From QFOX01 sp964652475 (lineage in GTDB: Bacteria; Pseudomonadota; Alphaproteobacteria; Rickettsiales; UBA3002), in assembly GCA_964652475.1 (NCBI GenBank), contig CAZZCK010000003.1, positions 1 to 64,000 on the forward strand: DNA of 64,000 nucleotides. The letters are read 5' to 3'. The notes beneath the pieces are model-generated. The model saw nothing but the letters and a program-made list of their open reading frames with translations, had not been told where the DNA came from and made no database searches. The position numbers and the translations under genes are program-made. This document shows, piece after piece, positions 8,810-18,294 of the stretch; the stretch's first letter is position 1, and every line of letters begins with the position of its first letter.

Positions 8810-9463
8810 ATGACACACGATAGCACACTACTTCCCGCGACACTTGCGCAAGGCTACGCCAAGTTCCGCCAGTTCAAATATGCGCGGCATGCCCAACGCT
8901 ATATGCGCCTGGCGGTCGAAAGCCAAAAACCGCACACGATGGTGATTGCCTGTTGCGACTCACGCGCGGCGCCGGAAACGATTTTTGATGCGTCGGCAGG
9001 CGAACTGTTCGTGGTGCGCAATGTGGCCAATCTGGTGCCGCCCTATGCGCCGGATGGCGAGCGGCATTCGACATCGGCTGCACTCGAATTTGCGGTGCAT
9101 GGCTTGGGTGTAAAACACATCGTCGTCATGGGTCATGGCCGCTGTGGTGGCATTGCGGCGGTGGTTGAAGGGGTCGACCCTTTAAGCAAGTCCGACTTCA
9201 TCGGCAAATGGATGGCCGATGTAGTGGATGTCGCAGCGAGTGTGCCATGCCCCGAAGGTTGCAGTGCGCATCAACATGCCACCATGGTCGAGCGCGCGAG
9301 CATTGTGCATTCACTCGAGAATCTCGACAGCTTTCCCTGGATTGCGCGGCTGGTGGCGAGCGGTGAGCTGACCCTGCACGGCGCTTGGTTCGATGTCGCG
9401 CTCGGTGAGCTATCGATCTACGATACCGTCACCCAATCCTGGCAAAAACTGGCCGAGGAATAG
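8810..9463 (+). CDS. Beta-class carbonic anhydrase
   Basis: 217 residues. Interconverts CO2 and bicarbonate. The zinc-site residues are in place: Cys48, Asp50 and Arg52 in ACCDSR, then His109 and Cys112 in MGHGRCGG. The length matches the bacterial beta class. GAGGAA precedes the ATG at a good distance. It converges with the aminotransferase gene only 7 bases away, and I see no terminator between them. Confidence 0.92.
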   Translation: MTHDSTLLPATLAQGYAKFRQFKYARHAQRYMRLAVESQKPHTMVIACCDSRAAPETIFDASAGELFVVRNVANLVPPYAPDGERHSTSAALEFAVHGLGVKHIVVMGHGRCGGIAAVVEGVDPLSKSDFIGKWMADVVDVAASVPCPEGCSAHQHATMVERASIVHSLENLDSFPWIARLVASGELTLHGAWFDVALGELSIYDTVTQSWQKLAEE

Positions 9464-9470
9464 GGCTTAG

Positions 9471-10826
9471 TTACGCCGCGTGTGACTTGCCGGCGATGAG
9501 TAACTTTTCGGCACTGGCCAGATTGCTTAGTGCGGTTTTTAGCGATGCTTCGGCGACACAAAACGACAGGCGCATATGCCAGTCATCGCCCGCATTTGGT
9601 GAATCGGGCGCATAGAATGGCCCGCCCGGTACGCCGCACACGCCGGCCACATTGACCAGATAGCGCATCATCATAGCGGGCGAATCGATGGTATAAGCCG
9701 CACCGGTTTCCGAGGCACTTGCGGGCACGGTTGTACCGCTCAGTTTGGCGAAATTCACCCAGCCATAAATCGTCCCGCGCGGTGCCGCCATACTGGCATA
9801 GTTCAGCCCAGCGATGCCCTCGATCAGGAGTGCGCGTTTTTGCAGTAAGGTTGCGACCGTGCGGGTGATGAAATCATCGCCATACAGCAGTGCCGCTTGC
9901 GCCTTGAGCTGATCCTCAACGCCCATGCCGCCGCCTTTATTCTCGTTCCAGCGTTTGAGGGAATTCACCATGCCCGCATGCTTCGAGATCACCATGCCGA
10001 CGCGCAAGCCCGCTAAGCCATACTCCTTCGAGACGGTACGAAAACAGGCCAGGCGACCGGCGGTGAATAAGGATTTCTCTGCCTCACCACGGTGAAGCAC
10101 GGTGGTGATGTTATACGCTGCTTCATCGAACACCAGCTTGCCGTAGGGGTCGTCGCTCAGCACCACGGTGGTTTTGGTCAAGCGCGCGACGGTCGCAAAA
10201 AAAGCCTCGCGTTCCGCATGTGTATAGTTCGCCCCGGTCGGGTTGCATGGCGCGTTGATGAGGATAGCCGCCGGTTCGGGGTAGGTGGCAAGCGCTTCGG
10301 CGAGTTGCGCTGCGCGCAATAATCCGTCGCCGGTTGCGATCTCGACCAGCACCACCCCGGCGGGGAACATGTCGTAATTCGTTGGCCAACAGGGGGCGGC
10401 GAACAGCACCACGTCACCGGGTTTGAACACGGCGAGTGCGCCGTTGAGCGCGCCTTTTCCGCCGGTGCCGATGCAGATATCGGCGGCGGTTGCCACCATG
10501 CCGGTGTCGCGGCTGAAACAGTGTGCCGCCGTTGCGCGTAACGAGGGCAGGCCCGTGGTTTCAGAATAGGCGTAGCGTTTGGCCTCCTCGCGCAGGCTTG
10601 AAAATTTGGCGTCGTTCGCGTGTTCGGGTGTTGTGGCATCTGCATAAAGTGTCTTCACCCAGCCCTCGACTTCCTCGTGCGCCGGCTTGGGGAAGAGGTC
10701 GCCGATGGTGACAATCTCGACCGCTTTGCCGCGAGCTTTTGCGGCATCTGCCATCGCCGCGGCGTTCATGGTCGGCGAGTCGCGCATCACGTCGCGCGCA
10801 ATAAAACGATGCATCGGGCTAGTCAT
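9471..10826 (-). CDS. PLP-dependent aminotransferase, class I/II
   Basis: 451 residues of fold-type I. The segments INAPCNPTGANYTHAE and LSDDPYGKLVFDE contain the usual Asn and Asp/Tyr cofactor contacts. The likely Schiff-base lysine is in FRTVSKEYGLAGLRVGM. The amino-acid substrate cannot be told from sequence. The N-terminus is longer than in AspC, and some residues after PLP-binding Lys differ (EYGLAG). AAGGAA is well placed before the ATG. The esterase gene lies upstream on the same strand with a 9-base gap, so both are probably one transcript. Confidence 0.85.
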   Translation of the reverse strand: MTSPMHRFIARDVMRDSPTMNAAAMADAAKARGKAVEIVTIGDLFPKPAHEEVEGWVKTLYADATTPEHANDAKFSSLREEAKRYAYSETTGLPSLRATAAHCFSRDTGMVATAADICIGTGGKGALNGALAVFKPGDVVLFAAPCWPTNYDMFPAGVVLVEIATGDGLLRAAQLAEALATYPEPAAILINAPCNPTGANYTHAEREAFFATVARLTKTTVVLSDDPYGKLVFDEAAYNITTVLHRGEAEKSLFTAGRLACFRTVSKEYGLAGLRVGMVISKHAGMVNSLKRWNENKGGGMGVEDQLKAQAALLYGDDFITRTVATLLQKRALLIEGIAGLNYASMAAPRGTIYGWVNFAKLSGTTVPASASETGAAYTIDSPAMMMRYLVNVAGVCGVPGGPFYAPDSPNAGDDWHMRLSFCVAEASLKTALSNLASAEKLLIAGKSHAA

Positions 10827-10835
10827 AATGGTTCC

Positions 10836-11708
10836 TTATTTCGGCAAGGTGGCGGAAGATGGGGCACGGTGTCGGTTCATGAAATCGACCATATCTTCGC
10901 GCAAGGGGGTGATGCCGCGAAAGCCGCGCGCGGTCGAGAGAATAATATCGACATGGTCGGCGCCGTCATAGCGTTTCAGCTCGACCGGTGAGCCGTTCGC
11001 CTCAAGCTTCTTGGTGACGTTGACCGAGTTTTTAACTCCGACCACATCGTCGTCATTGCCGGTGGCTAAAAACATCGGCGCATAGCGGCCGGTGATAAAA
11101 TTGATCGGCTGCGTATCCGCGTCCTTCACTCTACTAAAGACACCGATTACATCCGCATCGGTGAAGGGTAGAAAATCATACGGACCGGCGATACCCAGCG
11201 TGCCTCGAATCCATTCGCGCTTACCCCCTGCAGCCTTGAGAAACTCGGGGTGTACGCTCAGCATCACCGCATTATACGCCCCGGCGGAGTGACCACTGAC
11301 GAAGATGTTATTCACGTCGCCGCCATGCTTGGCAATATGGTCATGCACCCAGACAAAGGCACGGGCGGTATCGTGCATAAATTCGGGGTAATAAATCTGT
11401 GGGTACAGCCGGTAATCGGCAATCACCGTCACGTAGCCCTTGCTGGCGAAGGCCTCGCCGACGAATTTATAATCGGATTTATCGCCCATTTTCCAGCTAC
11501 CGCCGTAGTAAAATACCAGCACATCGCGTGGGGTGGTGATGCCATCGGGGATGTAGATATCCAGCGTCTGGCGTGGGTCGTCGCCATAGGCCACATCGCT
11601 TACCACACGATAGCCGCTGCTTGGCACCGAAGCGTTGAGCAGTGCCGTGCAGGCGCAGGTGAAGAGTAGGCTAGTGGCACTGAGAATGGCGCGCAAACGA
11701 GGCATCAT
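10836..11708 (-). CDS. Alpha/beta hydrolase, carboxylesterase-like, exported
   Basis: 290 residues. A hydrophobic N-terminus with Cys residues near position 18-20 (SLLFTCACTALL) suggests export, possibly as a lipoprotein, though the lipobox is not canonical. The mature part has the oxyanion motif YYGGSWKMGDKSDY and the nucleophile elbow GHSAG, placing it with BD-FAE/kynurenine-formamidase-like esterases. The His near the C-terminus (DGADHVDI) would complete the triad. The substrate is unknown. It is followed 9 bases later by the aminotransferase gene. Confidence 0.8.
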   Translation of the reverse strand: MMPRLRAILSATSLLFTCACTALLNASVPSSGYRVVSDVAYGDDPRQTLDIYIPDGITTPRDVLVFYYGGSWKMGDKSDYKFVGEAFASKGYVTVIADYRLYPQIYYPEFMHDTARAFVWVHDHIAKHGGDVNNIFVSGHSAGAYNAVMLSVHPEFLKAAGGKREWIRGTLGIAGPYDFLPFTDADVIGVFSRVKDADTQPINFITGRYAPMFLATGNDDDVVGVKNSVNVTKKLEANGSPVELKRYDGADHVDIILSTARGFRGITPLREDMVDFMNRHRAPSSATLPK

Positions 11709-11918
11709 GCTGAGGTACTTTCATGGGTGGATCATGGCCGAAAAATAATCAAGGAATCAGCGCTTGGCAACGAGAAAGCGCCGTGAACCCCTAACATTGC
11801 GTATAAGTAATTTCGTTTTTGCTTTTCCCTGCTCTATAGCTGGCTTATAGACAAGCGCGCGCTTGCGCGCGTACGTTGTTCAGTCATCCTCCTCTAACGC
11901 TTACGGAAACATCACCAC

Positions 11919-13175
11919 ATGGCATCGATCGCAATTATCGGCAGTGGCATTTCGGGCATGGGCACCGCTCACCTGCTGCATAAAAACCATACCATCACGC
12001 TGTACGAGAAAAACGCCATCACCGGCGGCCATACCCGAACCAAAACGGTCGATTACGACGGGGTGTCGATCCCGGTTGATACGGGTTTTATTGTCTATAA
12101 TGAGCGCAATTACCCAAACTTAATCGGCCTGTTTGCCGAGCTTCATGTGCCCACCCACGAAAGCAACATGACCTTTGCCGCCACCATCAATCGCGGCGCG
12201 TTCGAATGGTGCGCGCGTGATCTCAATGGTATGTTCGGCCAGCGGCGTAACCTGCTCAGCCCAGCGTTTTATCGCATGCTGCGCGACGTGATCCGCTTCA
12301 ACCGATCTGCTCGCGCGATGGTTGATGATGTGCCGGATATCACGCTGGGTGCGCTGGTTGCGTCGCTGGGCTTGAGTGAGGCGTTTTTGCGCAATTACCT
12401 GTTGCCGATGGGCGGCGCGATTTGGAGCTGCCCGACGGCGACCATGCTCGAATTTCCGGCGCGCAGCTTCATCCGCTTTTTTGAAAATCACGGGCTGCTG
12501 GCCTTCTCCGGTCAGCCGCAATGGCGCACGGTCACCGGTGGCTCGCAGGAATATATGCGTCGCTTGATCGCGCCGTTTCAGCACCATATCCGCACCGATT
12601 GCGCGGTGGTCGCGGTGCGCCGCGAAAGCGACGGCGTCTATGTGCGCGATGTGCGCGGCGAAGAAATTCGCTACGACCGCGTAGTATTCGCGAGCCACGC
12701 CGACGAAACACTGGCGATGTTGAGCGATGCGAGCGACGATGAGCGCCGCATTCTTGGCGCCTTCACCTACCAGACCAATCATGCCTACCTGCATCGCGAT
12801 ACGCGTGTGATGCCCAAGCGCAAACGCTGTTGGGCGAGTTGGGTCTATCATGCCGATACGCTGGGTGACACGCCGCATATCGCCGTCACCTATTGGATGA
12901 ATTTGCTGCAAGGCATCGACCATCAAAAGCCGCTCTTTGTAACCTTGAATCCGCTGCATGAGATTCCCAAGGATAAGCTGTTTGATCATCATGTCTTCAC
13001 CCATCCGGTGTTCACGCGTGAGGCGATGGCGGCACAAGCGCAGCTGCCCAGTCTGCAAGGTGCGCAGCAATGCTGGTTTGCCGGTGCCTACACCCGCTAT
13101 GGTTTCCACGAGGACGGCTTGACGAGTGCGGTCAATGTCGCCCGATCGATGGGAGAAACCATCCCGTGGGCTTAA
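11919..13175 (+). CDS. FAD-dependent amine-oxidase-like oxidoreductase (Cfa-cluster type)
   Basis: 418 residues. The N-terminal dinucleotide-binding motif is IIGSGISGMGTAHLL, followed by an NAD(P)-binding_8-type ...EKNAITGGHT. The family is regularly found with DUF1365 and cyclopropane-fatty-acid synthase genes, as here, and is thought to take part in modifying unsaturated membrane fatty acids. The reaction itself is not established. The stop overlaps the GTG start of the next gene by 10 bases, indicating a translationally coupled operon. A GC-rich palindrome (AAGCGCGCGCTT) lies in the leader near 11854. Confidence 0.85.
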   Translation: MASIAIIGSGISGMGTAHLLHKNHTITLYEKNAITGGHTRTKTVDYDGVSIPVDTGFIVYNERNYPNLIGLFAELHVPTHESNMTFAATINRGAFEWCARDLNGMFGQRRNLLSPAFYRMLRDVIRFNRSARAMVDDVPDITLGALVASLGLSEAFLRNYLLPMGGAIWSCPTATMLEFPARSFIRFFENHGLLAFSGQPQWRTVTGGSQEYMRRLIAPFQHHIRTDCAVVAVRRESDGVYVRDVRGEEIRYDRVVFASHADETLAMLSDASDDERRILGAFTYQTNHAYLHRDTRVMPKRKRCWASWVYHADTLGDTPHIAVTYWMNLLQGIDHQKPLFVTLNPLHEIPKDKLFDHHVFTHPVFTREAMAAQAQLPSLQGAQQCWFAGAYTRYGFHEDGLTSAVNVARSMGETIPWA

Positions 13176-13930
13176 GTCATGCATTGTTTGTTGCACGGGT
13201 GAGCCATGCTCGCGTAAGGCCAAAAAAAAACGCGTTCAGCTACCATGTCTATTACCTGTGCCTGCCGCTTGCGGCGCTTGAATGGCTAAAAAAACTGCAC
13301 CTCTTATCGCTCGAGCGCATGAATCTGTTCAGCCTCAAAGCGCGTGACCACGGGATTGCCGCGGGCGAATGGCGCAACTGGATTCGTGATCTGTTGGCCA
13401 CCTGGAACATCACCCATGCCGATGGTGACGTGGTGCTGATGACCATGCCACGGGTGCTGGGTTATGCCTTTAACCCGGTCAGTTTCTGGTTTTGTTTGAG
13501 CAAAAATGGCGAACTCGCCTGCGTCGTTTCCGAGGTGCATAACACCTTTGGCGAGCGGCATTGCTATCTCTCCTACCATGCGGATGGGCGCATGATCGGT
13601 GCCGATGACTGGCTGACCTCGAACAAGGTATTCCATGTCTCGCCGTTTATTCCGATCGAGGGGCATTACGAGTTTCGCTTCGCGTATGGTGAGGAAAAAA
13701 TCGGCATCTGGATCAACCATCACGATGCCGATGGTTTGCTGCTCACCACCGCGATGACGGGCAAACGCCAGTCACTCACCGACCGCGCGCTGATCTATCA
13801 CTTTATCCGTTATCCACTGGTGACGCTAAAAGTGATTGGCTTAATCCATTTTCAGGCGATAAAACTGCTCCGTAAGGGCATTGTCTACCACCGCAAACCG
13901 GCTCCACCCACTACCGAGGTTACAAGATGA
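13166..13930 (+). CDS. DUF1365 family protein
   Basis: 254 residues from GTG 13166. The family motif HARVRPKKNAFSYHVYYLCL starts at residue 13, and VSPFIPIEGHYEFRF and PLVTLKVIGLIHFQAIKL occur further on. GTG is chosen because homology starts there; the frame stays open upstream inside the previous gene. DUF1365 proteins accompany the FAD oxidoreductase and Cfa in many proteobacteria and probably act on membrane acyl chains, but no activity is known to me. The TGA stop overlaps the cfa ATG (ATGA). Confidence 0.85.
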   Translation: MGLSHALFVARVSHARVRPKKNAFSYHVYYLCLPLAALEWLKKLHLLSLERMNLFSLKARDHGIAAGEWRNWIRDLLATWNITHADGDVVLMTMPRVLGYAFNPVSFWFCLSKNGELACVVSEVHNTFGERHCYLSYHADGRMIGADDWLTSNKVFHVSPFIPIEGHYEFRFAYGEEKIGIWINHHDADGLLLTTAMTGKRQSLTDRALIYHFIRYPLVTLKVIGLIHFQAIKLLRKGIVYHRKPAPPTTEVTR

Positions 13931-15093
13931 GTTTTCTACCGACCAACTTTATCAAAAACCGGCTGATGAAAGGCTTTGCGAGTATCGAATTCGGTACGCT
14001 CCACTTTACCACGCCCGAGGGTGAAACCCATACGTACCAAGGTGCGCAAGCCGGGCCCGAGGCAACCTTTGTGCTCCATCACTGGGGGGTGGTCAAAAGC
14101 CTCATCACCCGCGGCGATATTGGCCTCGGCGAAGAATATATCGATAAGCGCTGGGAGACCGATAATATCGAGCACCTTGTCGCGCTGTTTTTGCTGAACA
14201 TGGAGCAGCTCGAGCATTTCGCGCATGGCAACTGGTTTAACCGCCGCATCTTTGCGATCTATAACTACATCGTGCGCCGCAATAGCCGCAAAGGCAGCCG
14301 CAGCAACATCAAAGCCCATTACGATGTGGGCAATGATTTTTACCAGCTCTGGCTCGATGAGACCATGACCTATTCCTCGGCGCTGTATGACGGTGCGGCG
14401 GATCTGGCCACCGCCCAGCGCAATAAATACCGCCGCATTTTGGGTAAGCTCGATACCACGAAGGCCGATATTCTCGAGATTGGCTGCGGCTGGGGTGGCT
14501 TTGCCGAAGAGGCCGCAAACGCCGGTCACCACACCACCGGCATCACCGTTTCGCCGTCGCAGCATGCCTTTGCCAAGGCCCGCGTTGGTAAGGGTGCCGA
14601 CATTAAACTCCAAGATTACCGCGATACCAAGGGCGCCTTCGACATGATCGTCTCGATCGAGATGTTCGAGGCCGTCGGTCAGCGCTATTGGCCGGATTAT
14701 TTTAATGCCATCCGCAAAAACCTTAAACATGGCGGCCGCGCCGTGATCCAGACCATCACCGTGCGCGACGAGAATTTCGAAGACTACCGCAAATGCAGCG
14801 ACTTCATCCGCCATTACGTCTTTCCGGGCGGCATGCTGCCCTCGATTGCTACCTTCCGCGCCGAAGCGGCCAAGGCCGGGCTCGTTGTGCGCGAGGTTTA
14901 TCAGTTCGGTCAGGATTATGCCCGCACGCTGCGCGAGTGGCTCCATCGGTTTGATGCCAAGCGCGAGGCGATTTTAGGCATGGGTTATAGCGAGGAATTC
15001 ATCCGTAACTGGCGCTTCTACCTTGCCATTTGCGCCTCGGCCTTTTCGATTGGTCGCACCAACGTGGTGCAGATCGAACTCGCCCACGCGTAA
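13927..15093 (+). CDS. cfa: Cyclopropane-fatty-acyl-phospholipid synthase family methyltransferase
   Basis: 388 residues. The SAM-binding motif is ILEIGCGWGGFAEEAA (near residue 180), preceded by the family signature KAHYDVGNDFYQLWLDETMTYSSA. It transfers a methylene group from S-adenosylmethionine to unsaturated acyl chains in membrane phospholipids, or a related modification. It is the last gene of the three-gene lipid operon, overlapping DUF1365 by four bases. The following 150 bases hold no gene or clear terminator. Confidence 0.92.
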   Translation: MSFLPTNFIKNRLMKGFASIEFGTLHFTTPEGETHTYQGAQAGPEATFVLHHWGVVKSLITRGDIGLGEEYIDKRWETDNIEHLVALFLLNMEQLEHFAHGNWFNRRIFAIYNYIVRRNSRKGSRSNIKAHYDVGNDFYQLWLDETMTYSSALYDGAADLATAQRNKYRRILGKLDTTKADILEIGCGWGGFAEEAANAGHHTTGITVSPSQHAFAKARVGKGADIKLQDYRDTKGAFDMIVSIEMFEAVGQRYWPDYFNAIRKNLKHGGRAVIQTITVRDENFEDYRKCSDFIRHYVFPGGMLPSIATFRAEAAKAGLVVREVYQFGQDYARTLREWLHRFDAKREAILGMGYSEEFIRNWRFYLAICASAFSIGRTNVVQIELAHA

Positions 15094-15245
15094 GCTAGCG
15101 GGTTGGGTCTGCGCGTTCATCGCCCAGCTGTATCGCGAATGCTGCACGCATCAGGCCCGCATTGCGCAGTTCTTCACAGCGCTCGAAAAATCCTTGCGTG
15201 AGGGGGGATGGGTAGCGTAACGTATTGCTTATTCATGGAGCATGC

Positions 15246-15842
15246 ATGGCCGAGCCCGCGAAAGAAGCCGACCAGTCGATGGAGGACATCCTCCAATCGA
15301 TCAAGCGCATCATCGCCGATGAGGGCGAGCCCGCGCCCGTGATTCCAGGGTCCGACGTGCTCGAGCTGACCGAACTGCTGGCCGAGGATGCCGCCGTGCC
15401 CGTGGTTGCTGCCGAGCCTGAAAAAGCCGGGCAGGACGCGATCGACGCCCTGTTTGCCGAGCCAACACCACCACCCGCACCCGTGGTTGAAACACCCAGC
15501 GCGCAGGATAATATCGACGCGTTGTTTGCCGCACCCGCCACGCCGGAGCCGATCGCGGCTGAGCCTGAGCCGGTGAGGGCGGCGCCAACCCCGCCAGTAT
15601 CGGAACCGCTGATGTCGGACACGACGCTTGCTGCATCCGTCGCCGCGCTGAACGCCCTCGCCCACCGGCCCGAGCCGACCCATACCGTGCTGCCCGGCGC
15701 TGCATTTCGCTCGGGCGCGACAGTGGAGGATCTAGTGCGCGAGTCGCTCAAGCCTATGCTCAAAGAATGGCTCGACGGTAATTTACCCGCCCTGGTGCAA
15801 AGCCTGGTCGAAAAAGAAATCCGCCGCTTGAGTGGGAATTAG
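15246..15842 (+). CDS. DUF2497 / PopZ-like polar organising protein
   Basis: 198 residues. A short conserved N-terminal helix (MEDILQSIKRIIADEGEPAP) is followed by a long acidic Pro/Ala-rich, probably disordered middle (residues 30-150). A C-terminal helix bundle (TVEDLVRESLKPMLKEWLDG ... LVEKEIRRLS) completes it. This is the architecture of Caulobacter PopZ, which forms condensates at the cell pole and anchors the centromere. ATG 15246 has GGAG five bases before it; an upstream in-frame TTG is less likely. The gene stands alone here; PopZ is often next to valS, which is not visible. Confidence 0.8.
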   Translation: MAEPAKEADQSMEDILQSIKRIIADEGEPAPVIPGSDVLELTELLAEDAAVPVVAAEPEKAGQDAIDALFAEPTPPPAPVVETPSAQDNIDALFAAPATPEPIAAEPEPVRAAPTPPVSEPLMSDTTLAASVAALNALAHRPEPTHTVLPGAAFRSGATVEDLVRESLKPMLKEWLDGNLPALVQSLVEKEIRRLSGN

Positions 15843-15867
15843 GGGTTCGCTGAATTCCGTTTAGCGT

Positions 15868-16467
15868 TTATGTGCCCACTCCGGGCGGACCTTCGGCGCG
15901 TGGGGTAGAACGTCCGATGGGGTTATGCTTGGCTCGAAAGCTGCCATCAGGCCTATTGCTTCCTACAACACCGGTTTTCCCAACGCCGCCACGCACGATA
16001 CCATCTTGGCCTAACTTGCTGCTGAGTGATAGGATTGCGTTTACGTCAAAACGTGAAGCGCCATTGACATTAACCGAATTTGAAAGGCCGAAGTTATCTT
16101 GCAGTGCCGTAACAAGATCGCTATCGATTGTCTGAAAGCCAATAAGATGTGGTTTCTGATCAAGTGAGAAAAGTGGAAATATCTTGCCAGATGCCTTGGG
16201 CAGACCGCAAGTTTCTCCAAGTGCCCTATTCAGTAATTTCAGCTGATCTAGATCTGGTTTGCGGATGGGAGCATAGATACCAGGAATGTTATTCCCAAGA
16301 TTAAGATGCACGATTGCTGACAGTGGTTGGGCAGTCGCTCTTGCATAAAGCAGTTTGTTTGACGCTTCTTCACTTATAGTCCCCCCCGTAGCTTTAACTA
16401 GCGCTCTAAGAGCCGTAAGCGACGGTGTGCCTTCTGGGGACGCATCAGAATCAGTAACTTCACCCAT
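15868..16467 (-). CDS. Hypothetical protein, 199 aa
   Basis: I do not recognise a family. No signal peptide or membrane helix is seen. The C-terminal 50 residues are Gly/Arg/Pro-rich (GGVGKTGVVGSNRPDG) and probably disordered. A segment near residues 135-155 (VNGASRFDVNAILSLSSKLG) looks structured. Base composition is lower in GC than its neighbours, which suggests recent acquisition. AGAAAGG lies upstream of the ATG. It converges with the PopZ-like gene at a distance of 25 bases. Confidence 0.55.
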   Translation of the reverse strand: MGEVTDSDASPEGTPSLTALRALVKATGGTISEEASNKLLYARATAQPLSAIVHLNLGNNIPGIYAPIRKPDLDQLKLLNRALGETCGLPKASGKIFPLFSLDQKPHLIGFQTIDSDLVTALQDNFGLSNSVNVNGASRFDVNAILSLSSKLGQDGIVRGGVGKTGVVGSNRPDGSFRAKHNPIGRSTPRAEGPPGVGT

Positions 16468-16632
16468 AATTTAAACCTTTCTTGAATTAGAACAGTTCAC
16501 AAACCTACCATAAATACGCCGCAACAGTATGAAGCTTTGATGACAATTCATGTCGGGTTGCCGCGGTAAGGCCTTCATATTAAGGAAAAGCGCCGGGAAT
16601 GACAAAAACCAGAGGGTTGCCGGTGTGTATGC

Positions 16633-17331
16633 CTAATACCCACGCAACTCGGTGCGGGCGGCAGCGAGTTCGGCCTTAAATTCGGGATGGTCGCGCATGA
16701 CATCATAGATGCTGGCGGCAAGGCGCTTGCCGGCGAGCACGTCGCTTGGGTAATGCACCCCACCATCGACCCGGTGCTGGCCGATGGCCATCGCCCGCGC
16801 GAAAAGGGCGGTGCGTTGCTGTGGGAATAGCTCGCTCAGCACATGTGCCCAGATATGGTTGGTGGTACTATGGCCGCTGGGGTAGCTCGGGCGGGTGATG
16901 GGCTTGACCAAGAGCGTCACCCGATCGTCCGTCAGCCAGGGGCGGGTGCGGCCCCAATAATCCTGCGTCGCATCGCCGATGCGCCAGGCGTCCGACGCGC
17001 TATGGCGCAGCAGGGTAAACAGCGCCGGGTGGGTCGCTTCGCTGTAATGATCGCCAAGTACGGGGGTGATCATCATCGACGGAGTGATATGGTCCTCGGC
17101 CATGATGCGCGTTTTATCGGCATCGCTCAGCTGTGCCTGACGGGCGAGAATATTGGCGATTTCCTTTTTCTGCGCCAGCGAGCCATCCGCGATCGGCTCG
17201 CCCAATGCGCAAGGGCATATTTCCTCAACGCTTACGAACTGGGGCGGGTAGGGGTATTTGTCGGTGACGCTAGCACAGCTGCCCAGCACCAGTAGCAGTG
17301 GCACAAGGACGGCATGGCGGACGAAATGCAT
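16633..17331 (-). CDS. PAP2-family acid phosphatase, predicted lipoprotein (PhoN-like)
   Basis: 232 residues. The N-terminus has a lipobox (LVLGSC, Cys19), so the protein is probably anchored in the periplasm. The three PAP2 phosphatase motifs appear in order: WGRTRPW, SYPSGHST, and HRVDGGVHYPSD. The pattern and length fit class A nonspecific acid phosphatases. ACGGAG precedes the ATG. It lies upstream of nothing on the same strand within operon distance except the hypothetical gene 165 bases downstream. Confidence 0.88.
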   Translation of the reverse strand: MHFVRHAVLVPLLLVLGSCASVTDKYPYPPQFVSVEEICPCALGEPIADGSLAQKKEIANILARQAQLSDADKTRIMAEDHITPSMMITPVLGDHYSEATHPALFTLLRHSASDAWRIGDATQDYWGRTRPWLTDDRVTLLVKPITRPSYPSGHSTTNHIWAHVLSELFPQQRTALFARAMAIGQHRVDGGVHYPSDVLAGKRLAASIYDVMRDHPEFKAELAAARTELRGY

Positions 17332-17359
17332 CGAGAAACTCCGTTATTGAACGAGGACA

Positions 17360-18286
17360 CTACGCGTTGATGCTGGCCATTTCCGAACGGCGCAGGTTCA
17401 TGTAAACCAGAATCGTCGAGGAGACATAAATCGAGGAATAGGTGCCGACAATCACGCCAAAAATCATCGCCGCTGAGAAACCAAACAGCACATCGCCACC
17501 AAAGATCACAAGCCCGGTGAGAGCGGCCAGCACCGTGCCGCCGGTGAGGAAGGTGCGCGCCAGCGTTTCGTTACAGGCCAGGTTGATGACCTCGGGGATG
17601 GGCTTGACCTTGAACTTGCGCAAATCCTCGCGCACGCGGTCATAGATCACGACGGAATCGTTGATCGAATAGCCGATCACGGTGAGCAGGGCCGCCACCG
17701 ACGTGAGGTTGAACTCGATTTGGGTGACGGAATAAAAACCGACAACGAGAATCGCATCGTGCAGCAGGGCCAAAATACCGCCGACCCCATATTGCCATTC
17801 GAAGCGAAACCACAAATAAAGCGCCATGGCGAGCATGGCAAAGGTGAGGGCCATGAAGCTGCCGCGAATCAGTTCGCCGCCCACTTGCGGGCCAACATAA
17901 TCGGTGCGTAAATAATCAATCGGCGCGCCGTAGCCCGCATCAAGCGTGGCGCGCACGGCTTGCGCCACTTCGTTTTGCTTAGCGTCACCCTCGGGCTTCA
18001 GGCGAATCATCACCTCGCGCCCATCCGTGCCGACGGATTGCAGGCTTGCGTTTTTGTTGGTCGATGCATCAAGCAGCGCGCGCATTTTGCTGATATCGGC
18101 CACCTGTTCGGTGCGCACTTCCATCACCACACCACCGGAAAAATCGATGCCGAAATTAAGGCCGTTTACCATGAGCGAGATAGCGGTTGCGATGATGCCG
18201 ATGATGGTAATGGCAAAGCCCACCTTGCGGTAGCCGACAAAATCGAACTGCGGCACGGTACGAAACATTTGAAAGGGAAAGCGCAT
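17360..18286 (-). CDS. secF: Protein translocase subunit SecF
   Basis: 308 residues with six predicted membrane helices. The first periplasmic-loop motif GIDFSGGVVMEVRT and the second-half motif SINDSVVIYDRVRE are diagnostic. SecF works with SecD to drive late stages of Sec export using the proton gradient. secD is usually directly upstream, but here the upstream position is taken by a hairpin repeat and a symporter gene, so secD must lie elsewhere. I see no good ribosome binding site before the ATG. Confidence 0.93.
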   Translation of the reverse strand: MRFPFQMFRTVPQFDFVGYRKVGFAITIIGIIATAISLMVNGLNFGIDFSGGVVMEVRTEQVADISKMRALLDASTNKNASLQSVGTDGREVMIRLKPEGDAKQNEVAQAVRATLDAGYGAPIDYLRTDYVGPQVGGELIRGSFMALTFAMLAMALYLWFRFEWQYGVGGILALLHDAILVVGFYSVTQIEFNLTSVAALLTVIGYSINDSVVIYDRVREDLRKFKVKPIPEVINLACNETLARTFLTGGTVLAALTGLVIFGGDVLFGFSAAMIFGVIVGTYSSIYVSSTILVYMNLRRSEMASINA

Positions 18287-18294
18287 AGGAGGCC

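Noticed and set aside
11853..11870. Operator at the GCGCGC-rich palindrome before the FAD oxidoreductase gene
   Set aside because: AAGCGCGCGCTT is a simple alternating GC run that arises easily in GC-rich DNA; no second copy or other support.
12120..14946. Long minus-strand open frames opposite the FAD oxidoreductase and cfa genes
   Set aside because: The plus-strand genes overlap in operon fashion and carry clear motifs; the opposite frames show none.
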